Of a stretch of DNA of 64,000 nucleotides, positions 23,470 to 34,639 are shown piece by piece; position 1 is the first letter of the stretch; each line of letters starts with the position of its first letter. A model generated the notes under the pieces. The model did not search any database. It had not been told where the DNA came from and saw only the letters and a list, made by a program, of their open reading frames with translations. This stretch comes from Sinorhizobium meliloti (GTDB lineage: Bacteria; Pseudomonadota; Alphaproteobacteria; Rhizobiales; Rhizobiaceae), in assembly GCF_035610345.1 (NCBI RefSeq), contig NZ_CP141212.1, positions 2,361,976 to 2,425,975 on the forward strand, given 5' to 3'. Position numbers and translations under genes: made by a program.

Positions 23470-24258
23470 ATGTTTTCTACACGCATTGCCCGTACCGTTC
23501 ATGTCGCCGCAGTCGCAGCCGCATTTGCCGGCGCCTTTGCAGCCGCGGCGGCGGCGCAAGAGAGCACCGCCGGCAAGGGGGATGGCAAGGGGCGCCCGGA
23601 CGGTGTCAGGGGCCGTCAGGCGGTGATCAAGGTCTCCGGCGAGGGCCGCTCGACGACCGCTCCGGACATGGCGATTTTGCAGCTCAGCGTCGTTAAGGAC
23701 GCCAAGACCGCGCGCGAAGCGCTCGATGCCAACAACAAGGCGATGGCGGACGTGCTCTCGGCATTGAAGCAGGCCGGGATCGCCGAGCGCGACCTGCAGA
23801 CGAGCGGCTTCTCGATCAATCCGCAATATCACTATCCGCCGAACAATGACGGCGGTAATCGGCCGCCGGAACTGGTGGGCTACCAGGTCGTCAACGGCGT
23901 CGGCGTGCGCGTGCGGGATCTGGGACAGCTCGGCGAGATCCTGGACAAATCCGTGACCCTCGGCGTCAATCAGGGCGGCGGCATCGAGTTCACCAACGAC
24001 AAGCCGGATGCCGTGATCACGGAAGCCCGCAAGGCCGCGGTCGCGGACGCCATCAACAAGGCCAAGGTTCTGGCCGAGGCGGCGGGGGTCTCGCTCGGAC
24101 GCGTGATCGAGATCGCGGAGCAGCCCTCCCGGCCCGAACCGATCCCCGTGGTCCGCAGCATGGCGAAGGAATTTGCCGCCGCCGATTCGGTTCCGATGGC
24201 GACCGGCGAGAATGCCTATAACGTCACCGTCAACGTGACGTTCGCCGTCAATCAGTAA
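23470..24258 (+). CDS. SIMPL (DUF541) domain periplasmic protein
   Basis: A 262-residue exported protein. The ATG at 23470 is preceded by GGAGAG and gives a signal peptide (MFSTRIARTVHVAAVAAAFA, cleaved after AAAAQ). The mature protein is one SIMPL domain: IKVSGEGRSTTAPDMAILQL, DANNKAMADVLSALKQAGIA, LQTSGFSINPQY, GYQVVNGVGVRVRDLGQLGE, DAINKAKVLAEAAGVSLGRV and the end YNVTVNVTFAVNQ. The family includes BP26, the 26-kDa periplasmic immunogenic protein of Brucella, which forms channel-like oligomers; its function is not settled. Longer upstream frames cover the tRNA promoter side and are not coding. A hairpin at 24282 ends the transcript. Confidence 0.92.
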   Translation: MFSTRIARTVHVAAVAAAFAGAFAAAAAAQESTAGKGDGKGRPDGVRGRQAVIKVSGEGRSTTAPDMAILQLSVVKDAKTAREALDANNKAMADVLSALKQAGIAERDLQTSGFSINPQYHYPPNNDGGNRPPELVGYQVVNGVGVRVRDLGQLGEILDKSVTLGVNQGGGIEFTNDKPDAVITEARKAAVADAINKAKVLAEAAGVSLGRVIEIAEQPSRPEPIPVVRSMAKEFAAADSVPMATGENAYNVTVNVTFAVNQ

Positions 24259-24281
24259 CGGGGTCCGAAGCGCAAAGCAAA

Positions 24282-24309
24282 GAGCCCCCACGCCAGGGCG
24301 TGAGGGCTC
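24282..24309 (+). terminator. Terminator after SIMPL gene
   Basis: GAGCCCCCACGCC and GGCGTGAGGGCTC form a stem (one mismatch) with a three-base loop, followed by CATTTCC. It lies between the convergent SIMPL gene and the small secreted protein gene and could serve both. Confidence 0.65.
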
Positions 24310-24351
24310 CATTTCCGTCGGCCGGGGGAGACGAGACGGAAAACCGGGGAT

Positions 24352-24708
24352 TTACCAGCGGCCGATGACCGGGCATCCGCGTGCATTGGCGAAAATGATG
24401 GCCTGGCGGTGCCCATGGCGGCGGCCTTCGACGACGACGCGGCGACCCGTGACGTCGGCAACATAGGCGCGGCGGAGCCCGCGATCGCGTGCCTTTTCGA
24501 CGGCGAGGCCGGGTGCACAGCGGCCGCGACGGTCGCGGCGGTCATAGTGCCGGCGATCGCGCCAGTCGTCGTGGCGGTCATAGTCGCGGTAGTGGACGCC
24601 GCCGCCCGGACCCAATTCCAGGGTGAGCGACTGAGCCGAGGCCGTGGAAGCCAGACCGGTCAATCCGATCACTGCAGCGACGGCGGCGTTAACGAGGAAC
24701 TTTTTCAT
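24352..24708 (-). CDS. Small secreted basic protein
   Basis: A 118-residue protein with a clear signal peptide (MKKFLVNAAVAAVIGLTGLA, cleaved near STASAQ). The mature part has a short acidic-aromatic start (LTLELGPGGGVHYRDYD), a strongly basic Arg/Asp/His-rich stretch (DWRDRRHYDRRDRRGRC) and a conserved-looking end (RRAYVADVTGRRVVVEGRR, then FANARGCPVIGRW). Two cysteines may form a disulfide. This is a common rhizobial periplasmic type of unknown function. GGAGA precedes the ATG at 24708; the longer frame adds a non-signal extension. Confidence 0.8.
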   Translation of the reverse strand: MKKFLVNAAVAAVIGLTGLASTASAQSLTLELGPGGGVHYRDYDRHDDWRDRRHYDRRDRRGRCAPGLAVEKARDRGLRRAYVADVTGRRVVVEGRRHGHRQAIIFANARGCPVIGRW

Positions 24709-24967
24709 TGCTTTTCTCCGGTGTGACGAAGCGGTTCTGGTTGACGATTGAGGCAAACATAGGCCCGCAAAACTGAACGGCACCGGAACCCTCCGTTCAT
24801 GCAGTATTCAGGTTGATCACGCCCCCGACGCGCCATGAATCGCTCCAAACCCCCGGTACATTCCGGCGGGGTAAGTTATTGATCCGACAGGCTAAGGAGC
24901 GATTCCAGAAAAGTGTATAAAGGTTCTTCGTCTGGACGTGCGTTGGCGTCAGACGGTTAAGACGGGC

Positions 24968-25372
24968 TCACCCCGCCAGCTCGCGCTCGAAGAGGCGGCT
25001 GTTGCGATAGTGGCTGAGTCGCGCAATGAGACCGTCCTCGATCTCGAAGACGAAGACGTTCGCAATGGAATAGGCCTGACCGGAAGCTTCGGGAAAGCCA
25101 GCCATGGTCTCGCGATAGGTACCGCGCGCGGTCGTATCCGCCGCCACCCGCTCACCGCCGGCGTCCCGCATCAACACGACGTCGCCGAAGCTCTCGTCGA
25201 AATGGCGGAAATAATTCATCACCCAGCTCCTGAGCGCGCCGGCGCCGAGGGTTCGCTCCCCGGTGGGCGAGTCGAACGCGACGTCCTCGCCGACGAGGCG
25301 CGAAAGCGTGTCGAAGTCGCGGTCGTTCAGGGCTTCGATGAAACGGCTGGCTATCGTCTGGGCGGCTGTCAT
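24968..25372 (-). CDS. NTF2-like (SnoaL-type) protein
   Basis: A 134-residue single-domain protein of the nuclear transport factor 2 superfamily: MTAAQTIASRFIEALNDRDF (helix 1), DTLSRLVGEDVAFDSPTGER, GALRSWVMNYFRHFDESFGD, ADTTARGTYRETMAGFPEAS, then YSIANVFVFEIEDGLIARLS, the cone-shaped alpha+beta fold. Members are small-molecule isomerases, hydrolases or ligand-binding proteins; no catalytic pair can be assigned. GGAGGAG precedes the ATG. It is in a minus-strand series with the following genes but with gaps of about 100 bases. Confidence 0.82.
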   Translation of the reverse strand: MTAAQTIASRFIEALNDRDFDTLSRLVGEDVAFDSPTGERTLGAGALRSWVMNYFRHFDESFGDVVLMRDAGGERVAADTTARGTYRETMAGFPEASGQAYSIANVFVFEIEDGLIARLSHYRNSRLFERELAG

Positions 25373-25473
25373 TTTCTCCTCCGCATTGTCCCCGCTTCAC
25401 TCTACCGCAATGCGCCGGCCGCGCGGAAAGAGAAAATGGTAGCGCCTGCGCGGGCCGCCGCACCTGCGCCTCG

Positions 25474-25896
25474 TCAGCTGCCGAGATGCAGGACGATCTC
25501 GCGGCGGTGCGGCCGGTCGCGGTGTTCGAAGAGATAAAGCCCCTGCCAGGTTCCAAGCGCCAGGCGTCCCTGCATGACGGGAATGCCGAGCGAAACCTGT
25601 GTGAGTGCCGCCTTGATATGGGCCGGCATGTCGTCCGGCCCCTCCATCGTATGGACGATCCAGCTCATCGAGCGATCGGAGGACGGCGGTACCAGCCGGT
25701 GGAAAAAGGCGTGGAGGTCACGCTTCACGTCCGGATCGGCGTTCTCCTGGATGATCAGCGAAGCGGAAGTATGACGGACGAAAACCGTGAGCAATCCTTC
25801 ATCCACGCCGGACGCGCGCACGAAGTCGCCGGCCGCGGCCGTGAACTCGTAGAGCCCCTGCCCTTTCGTAGATATGGCGATGACAGTCTGCGCCAT
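25474..25896 (-). CDS. UPF0047/YjbQ family protein
   Basis: A 140-residue protein of the YjbQ family: MAQTVIAISTKGQGLYEFTA, VFVRHTSASLIIQENADPDV, MSWIVHTMEGPDDMPAHIKA, LGTWQGLYLFEHRDRPHRRE. The conserved HTSASL, H..EGPDDMPAH and GTWQG..L.EHR blocks are diagnostic. Some members have weak thiamine-phosphate synthase activity, which underlies the name secondary thiamine-phosphate synthase, but the physiological role is unclear. I use the ATG at 25896, preceded by GGAGGGGAG; the longer frame to 26289 is antisense or out-of-frame sequence of the next gene. Confidence 0.9.
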   Translation of the reverse strand: MAQTVIAISTKGQGLYEFTAAAGDFVRASGVDEGLLTVFVRHTSASLIIQENADPDVKRDLHAFFHRLVPPSSDRSMSWIVHTMEGPDDMPAHIKAALTQVSLGIPVMQGRLALGTWQGLYLFEHRDRPHRREIVLHLGS

Positions 25897-26021
25897 TCTC
25901 CCCTCCGCGAGCTTCCGGGCGCTGCTGTGACCCCGCGCATGTCCAGAGACGTACGGGGCCTGTCTAGCATCCGGTTCGCCCCATGACTTACGGGATCGTA
26001 CCGCAGGCTGCAACGCCGTTT

Positions 26022-26375
26022 CTATAGTTCGAGGAAAGCCTCGAACCCGCCATAGATCATGCGCTTTCCATCGAAGATGGACTTCCATTCGTCGCCCTGC
26101 AGTCTCGGATCCGCCATCACCTTGGCGACGATCGCGTCCCGGTCCTGACGCGACCGGTAGACGATCCACGAGAAGACGACGGTCTCGTCGTCCTTTGCCT
26201 GAACCGCGCGCGGGAATGATGTGAGTTCGCCATAGGGCACGTCGTCTGCGAGGCATTCGACGTAATTGAGCGCGCCATGCTCCTTCCACACCGCACCCGC
26301 CGCGCTCGCCAGCTTCTTGTAGGCCACTATGTTGGCCGTCGGCACTGCAACGAGAAAACCGTCCACATACGCCAT
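26022..26375 (-). CDS. DUF1428 (YbaA-like) protein
   Basis: A 117-residue protein beginning MAYVDGFLVAVPTANIVAYK, then AGAVWKEHGALNYVECLADD, FPRAVQAKDDETVVFSWIVY, and the end FDGKRMIYGGFEAFLEL. These match DUF1428, a dimeric ferredoxin-like alpha/beta-barrel family related to EthD/antibiotic-monooxygenase folds, of unknown function. GGAGGAG lies upstream of the ATG at 26375. Neighbours are also single-domain conserved proteins with their own ribosome sites. Confidence 0.88.
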   Translation of the reverse strand: MAYVDGFLVAVPTANIVAYKKLASAAGAVWKEHGALNYVECLADDVPYGELTSFPRAVQAKDDETVVFSWIVYRSRQDRDAIVAKVMADPRLQGDEWKSIFDGKRMIYGGFEAFLEL

Positions 26376-26470
26376 TTTCGTCTCCTCCACGTTGACATCA
26401 CAAGGACGATCGAAGAGCGCAGGATCCGACAGGGGGACGACATTTTGATGGCTGCCGTCATCCGCTCGCG

Positions 26471-27040
26471 TCAGGAGCCGCAGCCGCGCAGCTGGCGCGC
26501 GTAGTTCGCAGCCATGCCGGATGCTCTCTTGGCGCCTGCCTTTGCCGTATCGCTCCAGTTGCCGCGGGCGTAGCCGCTGTGGCCGTGGTAATAGGCGATA
26601 TAGAGCCGGTAGGTATCGTTGAGAGCGATGCCATTCCGCTGATGGCTCTGATTGTGATACCAGGCGATAAAGCGGATCGCGTCGCCGAAATCCGATCGGC
26701 GCGCCGTCCACCGGCCAGTCTCGGACTGATAGCGCGCCCAGGTGCCGTCAAGCGCCTGCGAGTAGCCGTAGGCCGACGAGACCCTTGTCCACGGGATGAA
26801 GCCGAAGAGTTTCGTGCGAGGCGGCCTGGCATTATGGCGGAAGCCTGACTCGGCATAGATCGTCGCCATCAACACCGGGACCGGCACGCCGTATTCGCGC
26901 TCTGCCGCGTAGGCAGCCCTGCGCCAATTGTTAAAAAGACCATCTCGCTGCTCGAAAACCGCACAGGCGTTCCGGGTCTCTCTCGGCACCGTCCCGCAGC
27001 CGGCCAACAACAGGAGGACGACGACAAAAACGCAACGCAT
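26471..27040 (-). CDS. Lytic-transglycosylase-like lipoprotein
   Basis: A 189-residue lipoprotein: signal peptide MRCVFVVVLLLLAGCG with lipobox LLAGC, so the mature protein is anchored by its N-terminal cysteine. The rest resembles an SLT (lysozyme-like) domain: VPVPVLMATIYAESGFRHNA contains the catalytic glutamate in the usual AxIxxESGF context, followed by SSAYGYSQALDGTWARYQ and YHNQSHQRNGIALNDTYRLY IAYYHGHSGYARG (split here). It would cleave or bind peptidoglycan glycan strands in the periplasm. GAGAGG precedes the ATG. Activity is inferred from the motif. Confidence 0.85.
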   Translation of the reverse strand: MRCVFVVVLLLLAGCGTVPRETRNACAVFEQRDGLFNNWRRAAYAAEREYGVPVPVLMATIYAESGFRHNARPPRTKLFGFIPWTRVSSAYGYSQALDGTWARYQSETGRWTARRSDFGDAIRFIAWYHNQSHQRNGIALNDTYRLYIAYYHGHSGYARGNWSDTAKAGAKRASGMAANYARQLRGCGS

Positions 27041-27119
27041 CGCGGAACCTCTCGTTTGCGAGAGGTTGATAAGACGTAAATCTTAAGGATCGGTTTTTAT
27101 GCGTAGGCGAAGTGGGCTA

Positions 27120-27230
27120 CCCCTCTCCTCGGGTTAGAATCCGAGCTCCCCCGCAGGCGGGGAGCGGGCGAACGTGTCCGTTCGCCCCTTGCGGGGAGAA
27201 GGCGCCGGCAGGCAGATGAGCGGCGATCCG
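27120..27230. repeat. Intergenic mosaic repeat with two hairpins
   Basis: A non-coding stretch carrying two strong stems: CTCCCCCGC with GCGGGGAG at 27146-27164, and GGGCGAAC with GTTCGCCC at 27166-27187, followed by CCTTGCGGGGAGAAGG. The pattern is typical of rhizobial intergenic mosaic repeats rather than of a simple terminator. Confidence 0.5.
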
Positions 27231-27241
27231 GAAGCGCTCGA

Positions 27242-27532
27242 TCAGAGCGTACCGATCAGTTCGCGGTAGGCGGCCTCCGGGAAGGCCTTCAGCGTGCGCG
27301 TACGCACATTGCCGTTCATGCCGAGCGTGATAGCGAAGCGCGCAGCGACTGCGTCATCAGGCGCTTCGCAGATCGCAACCATGTCGTGTTCGCCCATCGT
27401 CAGATAGAAATCCTTGAAGGAACCGCCCATTTCCTCGAGCTGCCTCCTTGCCGCATCGAGCCGCTTCGGCGACTCGCGCACGTTCCTGATACCCAGCTCG
27501 GTCCAATTGAGAAGCAGAACGTAAGTCGTCAT
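27242..27532 (-). CDS. GYD-domain protein
   Basis: A 96-residue protein starting MTTYVLLLNWTELGIRNVRE with GGGAGGTG before the ATG at 27532. It continues with DAARRQLEEMGGSFKDFYLT, MGEHDMVAICEAPDDAVAAR, NVRTRTLKAFPEAAYRELIG. The GYD family is named for a short motif in the middle (here GEHD) and has a ferredoxin-like fold; function unknown. It stands between the mosaic repeat and the rpoD terminator and appears monocistronic. Confidence 0.87.
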   Translation of the reverse strand: MTTYVLLLNWTELGIRNVRESPKRLDAARRQLEEMGGSFKDFYLTMGEHDMVAICEAPDDAVAARFAITLGMNGNVRTRTLKAFPEAAYRELIGTL

Positions 27533-27751
27533 CTCACACCTCCCGCAAAGCATCCCGCCTTCGGCCGAAGGCGCTCAAGGATGCCCTGTATCTGAAGAAT
27601 ACCGGAGCGCATTCGCGCACTCATATGCGGCCTCGGGACGCCAAGTTCCCGGCGATGGGAGGGAGCGACCTTCTCTGCCGCAACGCGCAAAGTATAAAGC
27701 ATTTCGAGGAAAACGAGGTACGGTTTTGCGCCACGCCCGGCGCACAAAGAA

Positions 27752-27780
27752 AAGCCGGGCGCTAGATCCAGGCCCGGCTT
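27752..27780 (-). terminator. rpoD terminator
   Basis: AAGCCGGG and CCCGGCTT form an 8-bp stem with a 13-base loop; read on the minus strand it is followed by TTTTCTTT. It starts about 25 bases after the rpoD stop codon and is a good factor-independent terminator for it. Confidence 0.8.
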
Positions 27781-27805
27781 CGTTACTTCTTGGAAGGTCC
27801 TGGGA

Positions 27806-29860
<2,055 letters not shown>

Positions 29861-30298
29861 TTATTCGTCGCTTTCCTTGTCGCAACCGGCCGGCGCCCGG
29901 TAATCAATGCTACTCGGAGGTCCGGGCACGCCGCGTACCCGCCACCGATTATTTCCCCTGACGTAACGGGATGATATTTAATTCCTGATTAACCACGACA
30001 GCGATCGCGGTGAACGGGCAAGCTTCGACAGTCCTGCCACTGAAACGTCCCTGGCATGATTTCCTATCCGCCGTACCATGTCGCCATTTCTGCTTGAAAT
30101 GGTGATTCCCAGAATTTTTGATCCCGTCAAGCATTTCCGGTGAAAAACCGCGCAAATCGGCAAAAAACGCTCATGGACGGGATTTTGCGCTGTTTATCAG
30201 CTTTCGCTCAACATGTAGGAGCGCCCCAAAGAAAGACAAGGGTTGCGCGATTTTTCCGGAAGAATCCTGATGGCAGTCGATCGCGACCGCGACTCCGT
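29861..30298. other. Intergenic region upstream of rpoD
   Basis: About 440 bases without a credible gene, between rpoD and the tdh stop, both on the minus strand. The rpoD promoter or promoters must lie here; an AT-rich segment (GATGATATTTAATTCCTGAT) sits near 29970-29990. I could not assign boxes with confidence. Confidence 0.4.
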
Positions 30299-31333
30299 CT
30301 ACCAGTCCATCACCACCTTGCCGGAATTGCCCGAGCGCATCGCCTCGAAGCCGTCGCGAAAATCGTCGATGCCGATCCGGTGGGTGATTATCGGCGAGAG
30401 GTCGAGCCCGCCCTGGACGAAGGCGATCATCTTGTACCAGGTCTCGAACATTTCGCGGCCATAGATGCCCTTGAGGTTGAGCATCTTGAAGATGACCTTG
30501 TTCCAGTCGATTTCGAAGCCCGCCGGTGCAATGCCGAGGATCGCGATCTTGCCGCCATTGTTCATCTTGTCGATCATATCGCGGAACGCGGGCGCGGCGC
30601 CCGACATTTCCAGCCCGACATCGAAGCCCTCGGTCATGCCGATCACCCGCATGACGTCGGCAAGATTTTCCTTCGAAGCGTCGACGACGTGGTCGATGCC
30701 GAGCTTGCGCGCGAGATCCAGACGAACGGGGTTGATGTCGGTAATCACCACCTTGCGGGCACCGCAACGCTTGGCCACCATCGCCCCCATGATGCCGATC
30801 GGCCCGGCACCGGTGACCAGAACGTCCTCGCCGACGAGATCGAAGGAGAGAGCCGTATGCACGGCGTTGCCGAAGGGGTCGAAGATTGCGGCGATCTCGT
30901 CCGGCACGTCGTCGGGGATCGACACGACATTATATTCGGGAAGGCAGACGAACTCGGCGAAGGAGCCGGGGCGATTGACGCCGACGCCGAGCGTGTTGCG
31001 GCAGAGATGCCCCCTGCCCGCGCGGCAATTGCGGCATTTGCCGCAGACGATGTGACCTTCTCCGGAAACGCGCTCGCCGACATGATGCTTGCTGACGGCC
31101 GGCCCGACCTCGACGACCTCGCCCATGAATTCGTGTCCGACGACCATCGGCACCGGGATCGTCTTCTCCGCCCATTGATCCCAATTCCAGATGTGGACGT
31201 CGGTGCCGCAAATTGCCGATTTCCTGACACGGATCAGGACGTCGTTCGGGCCGACTTCCGGCACCGGCACGCGCTCCATCCAGAGGCCGACCTCCGGCTT
31301 CGTCTTGACGAGTGCCTTCATCATGTTGGTCAT
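30299..31333 (-). CDS. tdh: L-threonine 3-dehydrogenase
   Basis: A 344-residue zinc-dependent medium-chain dehydrogenase that oxidises L-threonine to 2-amino-3-ketobutyrate with NAD+, the first step of the threonine-to-glycine pathway. The start at 31333 gives [20 protein letters not shown]. Catalytic-zinc ligands lie in [16 protein letters not shown] and [10 protein letters not shown]; structural-zinc cysteines in [15 protein letters not shown]; the NAD-binding Rossmann motif is [31 protein letters not shown] and [12 protein letters not shown] are family-specific. It lies 23 bases downstream of kbl in the classical kbl-tdh operon. The longer frame to 31867 is antisense-type extension through kbl. 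Confidence 0.97.
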   Translation of the reverse strand: MTNMMKALVKTKPEVGLWMERVPVPEVGPNDVLIRVRKSAICGTDVHIWNWDQWAEKTIPVPMVVGHEFMGEVVEVGPAVSKHHVGERVSGEGHIVCGKCRNCRAGRGHLCRNTLGVGVNRPGSFAEFVCLPEYNVVSIPDDVPDEIAAIFDPFGNAVHTALSFDLVGEDVLVTGAGPIGIMGAMVAKRCGARKVVITDINPVRLDLARKLGIDHVVDASKENLADVMRVIGMTEGFDVGLEMSGAAPAFRDMIDKMNNGGKIAILGIAPAGFEIDWNKVIFKMLNLKGIYGREMFETWYKMIAFVQGGLDLSPIITHRIGIDDFRDGFEAMRSGNSGKVVMDW

Positions 31334-31356
31334 CGCTCGATCCTCGCCTGTGCCAA

Positions 31357-32544
31357 TTAGATCACCTCCAGTTCGCGGCCCACCTCCTCGAAGACCGCGA
31401 TGGCACGGCGGACATCCGTTTCGCTGTGCGCCGCGGACATCTGCGTGCGGATGCGGGCCTGCCCCTTCGGCACCACCGGGAAGGAGAAGCCCACGACGTA
31501 GACGCCCTTCTTCAGCATGCGCGCCGCCATCTCCTGTGCGAGCGCCGCATCTCCAAGCATGACCGGAATGATTGGATGGCCCTCGCCGGCAAGCGTGAAG
31601 CCTAGCCTGGACATCTCGCTCCGGAAGAGCGCCGCGTTTGCGTAAAGACGGTTGCGCAGAGCGTCGCCGTCTTCGATCAGCTCGAAAACCTTGAGAGAAG
31701 CGGCCGCGATCACGGGCGCGAGCGTATTGGAAAAGAGATAGGGCCGCGAACGCTGGCGCAACCACTCGACGACATCGGCCTTCGCCGAGGTATACCCGCC
31801 CGAAGCGCCGCCGAGCGCCTTGCCGAGCGTACCGGTAATGATATCGACCCGTCCCTCGACGCCGCAATGCTCGGCGGAGCCGCGCCCATGCTTGCCGACG
31901 AAACCGACCGCATGGCTGTCGTCCACCATGACCATGGCGTGGTATTTCTCAGCCAGATCGCAAACGCCCTGGAGATTGGCGATGATGCCGTCCATCGAAA
32001 AGACGCCGTCGGTGGCGATCATCTTGAAACGGCTGCCTTCCGCCTTCTTCAGCTCCTCTTCCAATGCTGCCATGTCGTTGTTGGCATAGCGGAAGCGCCT
32101 CGCCTTGGAGAGGCGCACTCCATCGATGATGGAGGCATGGTTCAGCGCATCGGAGATGATCGCGTCGTCCTCGCCGAGCAGCGTCTCGAACAAACCGCCA
32201 TTGGCGTCGAAACAGGAGGAATAGAGGATCGTGTCCTCCATGCCCAGGAAGGAGGATATGCGCGCTTCGAGCTCCTTGTGCTCCTCCTGCGTGCCGCAGA
32301 TGAAGCGCACAGACGCCATGCCGTAGCCGTAACGGTCGAGCGCGCTCTTCGCGGCTTCCGCAAGCTCCTCGCTGTCGGCGAGGCCGAGATAGTTGTTGGC
32401 GCAGAAATTCAGGACGCGCTCGCCGGAAGCGACTTCAATCTCGCCCGACTGCTTGGAGGTGATGACCCGCTCGGACTTATAGAGCCCGGCCTGCCTGAGG
32501 CTTTCGAGTTCCGAACGGAGATGGGAGAGGAAGGCCGTGGTCAT
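31357..32544 (-). CDS. kbl: Glycine C-acetyltransferase (2-amino-3-ketobutyrate CoA ligase)
   Basis: A 395-residue PLP enzyme of the alpha-oxoamine synthase family that cleaves 2-amino-3-ketobutyrate with CoA to glycine and acetyl-Co[21 protein letters not shown] starts the protein; [98 protein letters not shown] and [17 protein letters not shown] (PLP lysine) are all as expected. The start has a weak ribosome site. It is the first gene of kbl-tdh, so the pair handles threonine breakdown together. Confidence 0.97.
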   Translation of the reverse strand: MTTAFLSHLRSELESLRQAGLYKSERVITSKQSGEIEVASGERVLNFCANNYLGLADSEELAEAAKSALDRYGYGMASVRFICGTQEEHKELEARISSFLGMEDTILYSSCFDANGGLFETLLGEDDAIISDALNHASIIDGVRLSKARRFRYANNDMAALEEELKKAEGSRFKMIATDGVFSMDGIIANLQGVCDLAEKYHAMVMVDDSHAVGFVGKHGRGSAEHCGVEGRVDIITGTLGKALGGASGGYTSAKADVVEWLRQRSRPYLFSNTLAPVIAAASLKVFELIEDGDALRNRLYANAALFRSEMSRLGFTLAGEGHPIIPVMLGDAALAQEMAARMLKKGVYVVGFSFPVVPKGQARIRTQMSAAHSETDVRRAIAVFEEVGRELEVI

Positions 32545-32683
32545 GGGCTGCGTGCTTTCGAGACAAGAACTTCATTTCACCAGTCTAGACGACTAGCACG
32601 ATGGCACTGCTCATGGAATCGGTTTCGATGCTGCGCCCACGCCCGCACCGGGACGAGGGCGGTTCCATCATCCCGCTTCGACT

Positions 32684-34540
32684 TCAGCCCTCGAACGCCT
32701 CGATCACGGCGAGAAACGCTTCGCCATATCTCTCCCGCTTGCTCTCGCCGATACCGGGAACGTCGAGCAATTCGTCGAAATCGCGCGGACGCCGCTTGGC
32801 GAGAGCGATCAAGGTCGTATCCGGAAAGACGACATAGGGCGGCACGTCCATCTCTCGGGCGAGAGAGAGGCGCTCGGACCGGAGCCGCTCGAACAGTTCG
32901 AGATCGGATCCCGCGAGGTCCGATCGTTCGCCGGTCGCCTTCGACCCGCGTGCGGCTTTGGCCTTGCCGGAACTCGGACGGTCCTTGCGGAAGAGCACCT
33001 GCCGTTCGCGGCGAAAGACGCTGCGGGCCTCGGGCTCGAGCTTCAACGCTCCGAAGGCGCCGTGGTCCACGGAGATCAGCCCTGCGGCGAGCAGTTGCCG
33101 GAAAATCGACTGCCAGGTGCGCGCCGGCAGGTCCTTGCCGGCCCCGAAGACCGGCATGTCGACATGGCCGAAGCGCTCCGTCTTCTCGTTCACGCTGCCC
33201 GTAAGCACATCGATCAGATGGCCGGTTCCGAAGCGCTCTCCGGTCCGGTAGACGGCGGCAAGCGCCTTGATCGCCGCTTCCGTGCCGTCCCAGGTCTCGA
33301 CCGGCTTCAGGCAGGTGTCGCAATGCCCGCAGCCGCCCGGATGAGCCTCACCGAAATGCGCGAGGATGGCCTGGCGCCGGCAGCCTGCCGTCTCGCAAAT
33401 GGCAAGCAGCGAATTGAGTTTCGCCCGCTCGATGCGCTTGATTTCCTCGGGCGCCCCGCCCTCGTCGATCATCCGCCGGCGCTGAATGACGTCGGCCATG
33501 CCATAGGCCATCCACACTTCGGAAGGCAGGCCATCGCGACCCGCCCTCCCCGTCTCCTGGTAGTAGGCCTCGACCGAGCCCGGGAGATCGAGATGGGCGA
33601 CGTAGCGCACATCCGGCTTGTCGATCCCCATGCCGAAGGCGACGGTTGCGACGAGGCACAGATTCTCCTCCTTCAGGAATGCATCCTGATGGGCGTCGCG
33701 CGCCGCCCGCTCCATGCCGGCATGATAGGGAAGTGCACGGATGCCCTGTGCATCGAGCCATTCCGCCGTATCCTCGACCTTCGCGCGCGACAGGCAATAG
33801 ACGATGCCGCTTGCATCCTTGAAGCGCGACAGGAAGCGCAGCAATTGCTGGCGAGGCTGATCGCGTTCCACGATCTCATAGGCGATATTCGGTCGGTCGA
33901 AGCTGGAGGTGAAAACACGCGCGCCGCCGAGTGCGAGCCGCTCGATCATATCGTCGCGCGTATGGGGATCCGCGGTGGCGGTAAGCGCGATGCGCGGCAC
34001 GCCGGGAAAGCGCTCGGCGAGGCAGCCGAGGTCGCGATATTCCGGGCGGAAGTCATGTCCCCATTGCGATACGCAATGGGCCTCGTCGATCGCGAAAAGG
34101 GCGATGTCGGCATCGGCGATCATTTCGGCGAAGCCATCGGTGACGGCGCGCTCCGGCGTCACGTAGAGGAGATCGAGTTCGTCTCTCGAAAGTGCGCGGC
34201 GGACCGCGATCGCCTCGTCCCGCGTCAATGAAGAGTTGAGTGCCGCGGCCCGGATGCCGAGCTGCTTCAGCGCCTCCACCTGGTCGCGCATCAGGGCGAT
34301 CAGCGGCGAAACGACGATGCCGACGCCCCGGCGGCAGAGCGCCGGGATCTGGAAGCAGAGCGATTTTCCCGCCCCCGTCGGAAAGAGCACGACGGCGTCG
34401 CCACCGGCAACCACATGGTCGACGACCGCCTGCTGCTGACCGCGGAAGGTGGAATAACCGTAGATACGCTTCAGGAGATCGAGGGGATTGTTGACGCTTT
34501 CCGTCTCGAACAGGCGGGCGGTGTTGTGGCTTTCGGGCAT
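32684..34540 (-). CDS. recQ: ATP-dependent DNA helicase RecQ
   Basis: A 618-residue RecQ helicase, 3'-5' unwinding in recombination repair. The start at 34540 ([20 protein letters not shown]) is preferred over an in-frame GTG at 34609. Motifs in order: [13 protein letters not shown] (motif 0), PTGAGKS (Walker A), [40 protein letters not shown] (DEAH), [56 protein letters not shown]. Then come the zinc-binding RQC cysteines ([17 protein letters not shown]) and a C-terminal HRDC domain ([20 protein letters not shown]). It follows dnaG by 99 bases on the same strand. Confidence 0.96.
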   Translation of the reverse strand: MPESHNTARLFETESVNNPLDLLKRIYGYSTFRGQQQAVVDHVVAGGDAVVLFPTGAGKSLCFQIPALCRRGVGIVVSPLIALMRDQVEALKQLGIRAAALNSSLTRDEAIAVRRALSRDELDLLYVTPERAVTDGFAEMIADADIALFAIDEAHCVSQWGHDFRPEYRDLGCLAERFPGVPRIALTATADPHTRDDMIERLALGGARVFTSSFDRPNIAYEIVERDQPRQQLLRFLSRFKDASGIVYCLSRAKVEDTAEWLDAQGIRALPYHAGMERAARDAHQDAFLKEENLCLVATVAFGMGIDKPDVRYVAHLDLPGSVEAYYQETGRAGRDGLPSEVWMAYGMADVIQRRRMIDEGGAPEEIKRIERAKLNSLLAICETAGCRRQAILAHFGEAHPGGCGHCDTCLKPVETWDGTEAAIKALAAVYRTGERFGTGHLIDVLTGSVNEKTERFGHVDMPVFGAGKDLPARTWQSIFRQLLAAGLISVDHGAFGALKLEPEARSVFRRERQVLFRKDRPSSGKAKAARGSKATGERSDLAGSDLELFERLRSERLSLAREMDVPPYVVFPDTTLIALAKRRPRDFDELLDVPGIGESKRERYGEAFLAVIEAFEG

Positions 34541-34639
34541 GGAATCGCTTTCATCGGGAGCACGCAGTATGGAGTCGCGGCTGATTGAAGGCAAACCGGC
34601 TCGGGCCACTGCTCAACCGGCCCGTCGTGAGAGTATCGG

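Noticed and set aside
30171..30298. Minus-strand coding continuation past the tdh stop
   Set aside because: The out-of-frame continuation belongs to a shadow frame; Tdh ends in GKVVMDW as the family does.
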